Source of the DNA: Oscillospiraceae bacterium
Lineage (GTDB): Bacteria > Bacillota > Clostridia > Oscillospirales > Oscillospiraceae
Reading direction: 5' to 3'
DNA: 5,302 nt
Assembly: GCA_016295615.1 (NCBI GenBank)
Contig: JAEDKW010000078.1
Span: 1 to 5,302 of the forward strand
In this document: positions 5,189 through 5,302 of the stretch, piece by piece
How positions within the stretch are numbered: position 1 is the first letter of the stretch
Layout: each line of letters opens with the position of its first letter
Translations under genes and position numbers: made by a program
Notes under the pieces: generated by a model
Seen by the model: only the letters and a program-made list of their open reading frames with translations
Told to the model about the DNA's origin: nothing
Databases searched by the model: none

Positions 5189-5224
5189 TTAGGAGATGAC
5201 TTTATGATGTACTCTCGCGATGTC

Positions 5225-5302
5225 TCAGAACAGCAGGTGAGCGATCGGGCAGACGACGAGAATGCTGATGATGGTGCGCTCCAGGAAGATCACGAACAGC
5301 TC
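5225..5302 (-). CDS. C-terminal fragment of a probable membrane protein
   Basis: The last 25 codons of a frame entering from the right edge end in TGA at 5227-5225. The residues are mostly hydrophobic (ELFVIFLERTII, then SILVVCPIAHLLF), which fits a terminal transmembrane helix ending near the membrane face. I do not recognise the family. An arginine or ornithine transporter would make sense beside ADI genes, but that is only context. A hairpin follows the stop, as expected at the end of a transcription unit. A plus-strand frame in the same codon register is also open here (see rejected items), so the coding assignment is not certain. Confidence 0.55.
   Translation of the reverse strand, partial: ELFVIFLERTIISILVVCPIAHLLF

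Noticed and set aside
5204..5302. Acidic plus-strand open frame starting at 5204 and running off the right edge
   Set aside because: It is in exact register with the hydrophobic minus-strand frame and low in complexity, so it is probably the antisense shadow of a transmembrane helix; kept as a finding because its ribosome binding site is good.

Overview
The window reads as a piece of an arginine deiminase (ADI) gene cluster from a Gram-positive bacterium, most likely a Clostridia-type Firmicute. Reasons: an ArgR/AhrC-type arginine repressor, AGGAG-like ribosome binding sites, extended -10 promoters in AT-rich gaps, fairly GC-rich coding regions and a tRNA gene with encoded CCA. The taxonomic call is an inference; nothing here fixes a genus. 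Every gene I accept lies on the minus strand, so transcription runs from right to left.

Layout in transcription order: the last 25 codons of a probable membrane protein (5302-5225) and a strong hairpin (5188-5151); a GntR/MocR-type regulator with its own extended -10 promoter and a structured leader of about 100 nt (gene 4949-3438); ornithine carbamoyltransferase arcB/argF (3304-2309); arginine deiminase arcA (2249-1029); a 244-base gap with a very strong hairpin and a near-consensus promoter; a tRNA-Arg(ACG) gene (784-708) with its own intrinsic terminator; the arginine repressor argR (593-132); and the first 11 codons of a probable carbamate kinase arcC (34-1, running off the left edge).

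Together ArcA, ArcB and ArcC would convert arginine to citrulline and ammonia, then citrulline plus phosphate to ornithine and carbamoyl phosphate, and finally carbamoyl phosphate plus ADP to ATP, ammonia and CO2. ArgR would sense arginine. The MocR-like protein next to arcB is a plausible second, local regulator. The order arcB-arcA-tRNA-argR-arcC differs from the common arcA-arcB-arcC order, and the tRNA for arginine sits inside the cluster.

The most notable observation is that the MocR-like regulator keeps the aminotransferase fold and the conserved C-terminal Arg that grips a substrate carboxylate, but has lost the Schiff-base lysine (Leu340 in its place) and several other PLP contacts. 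It may be a PLP-independent amino-acid sensor. Also unusual are two stem-loops whose T-tracts lie on the plus strand although all genes run on the minus strand.
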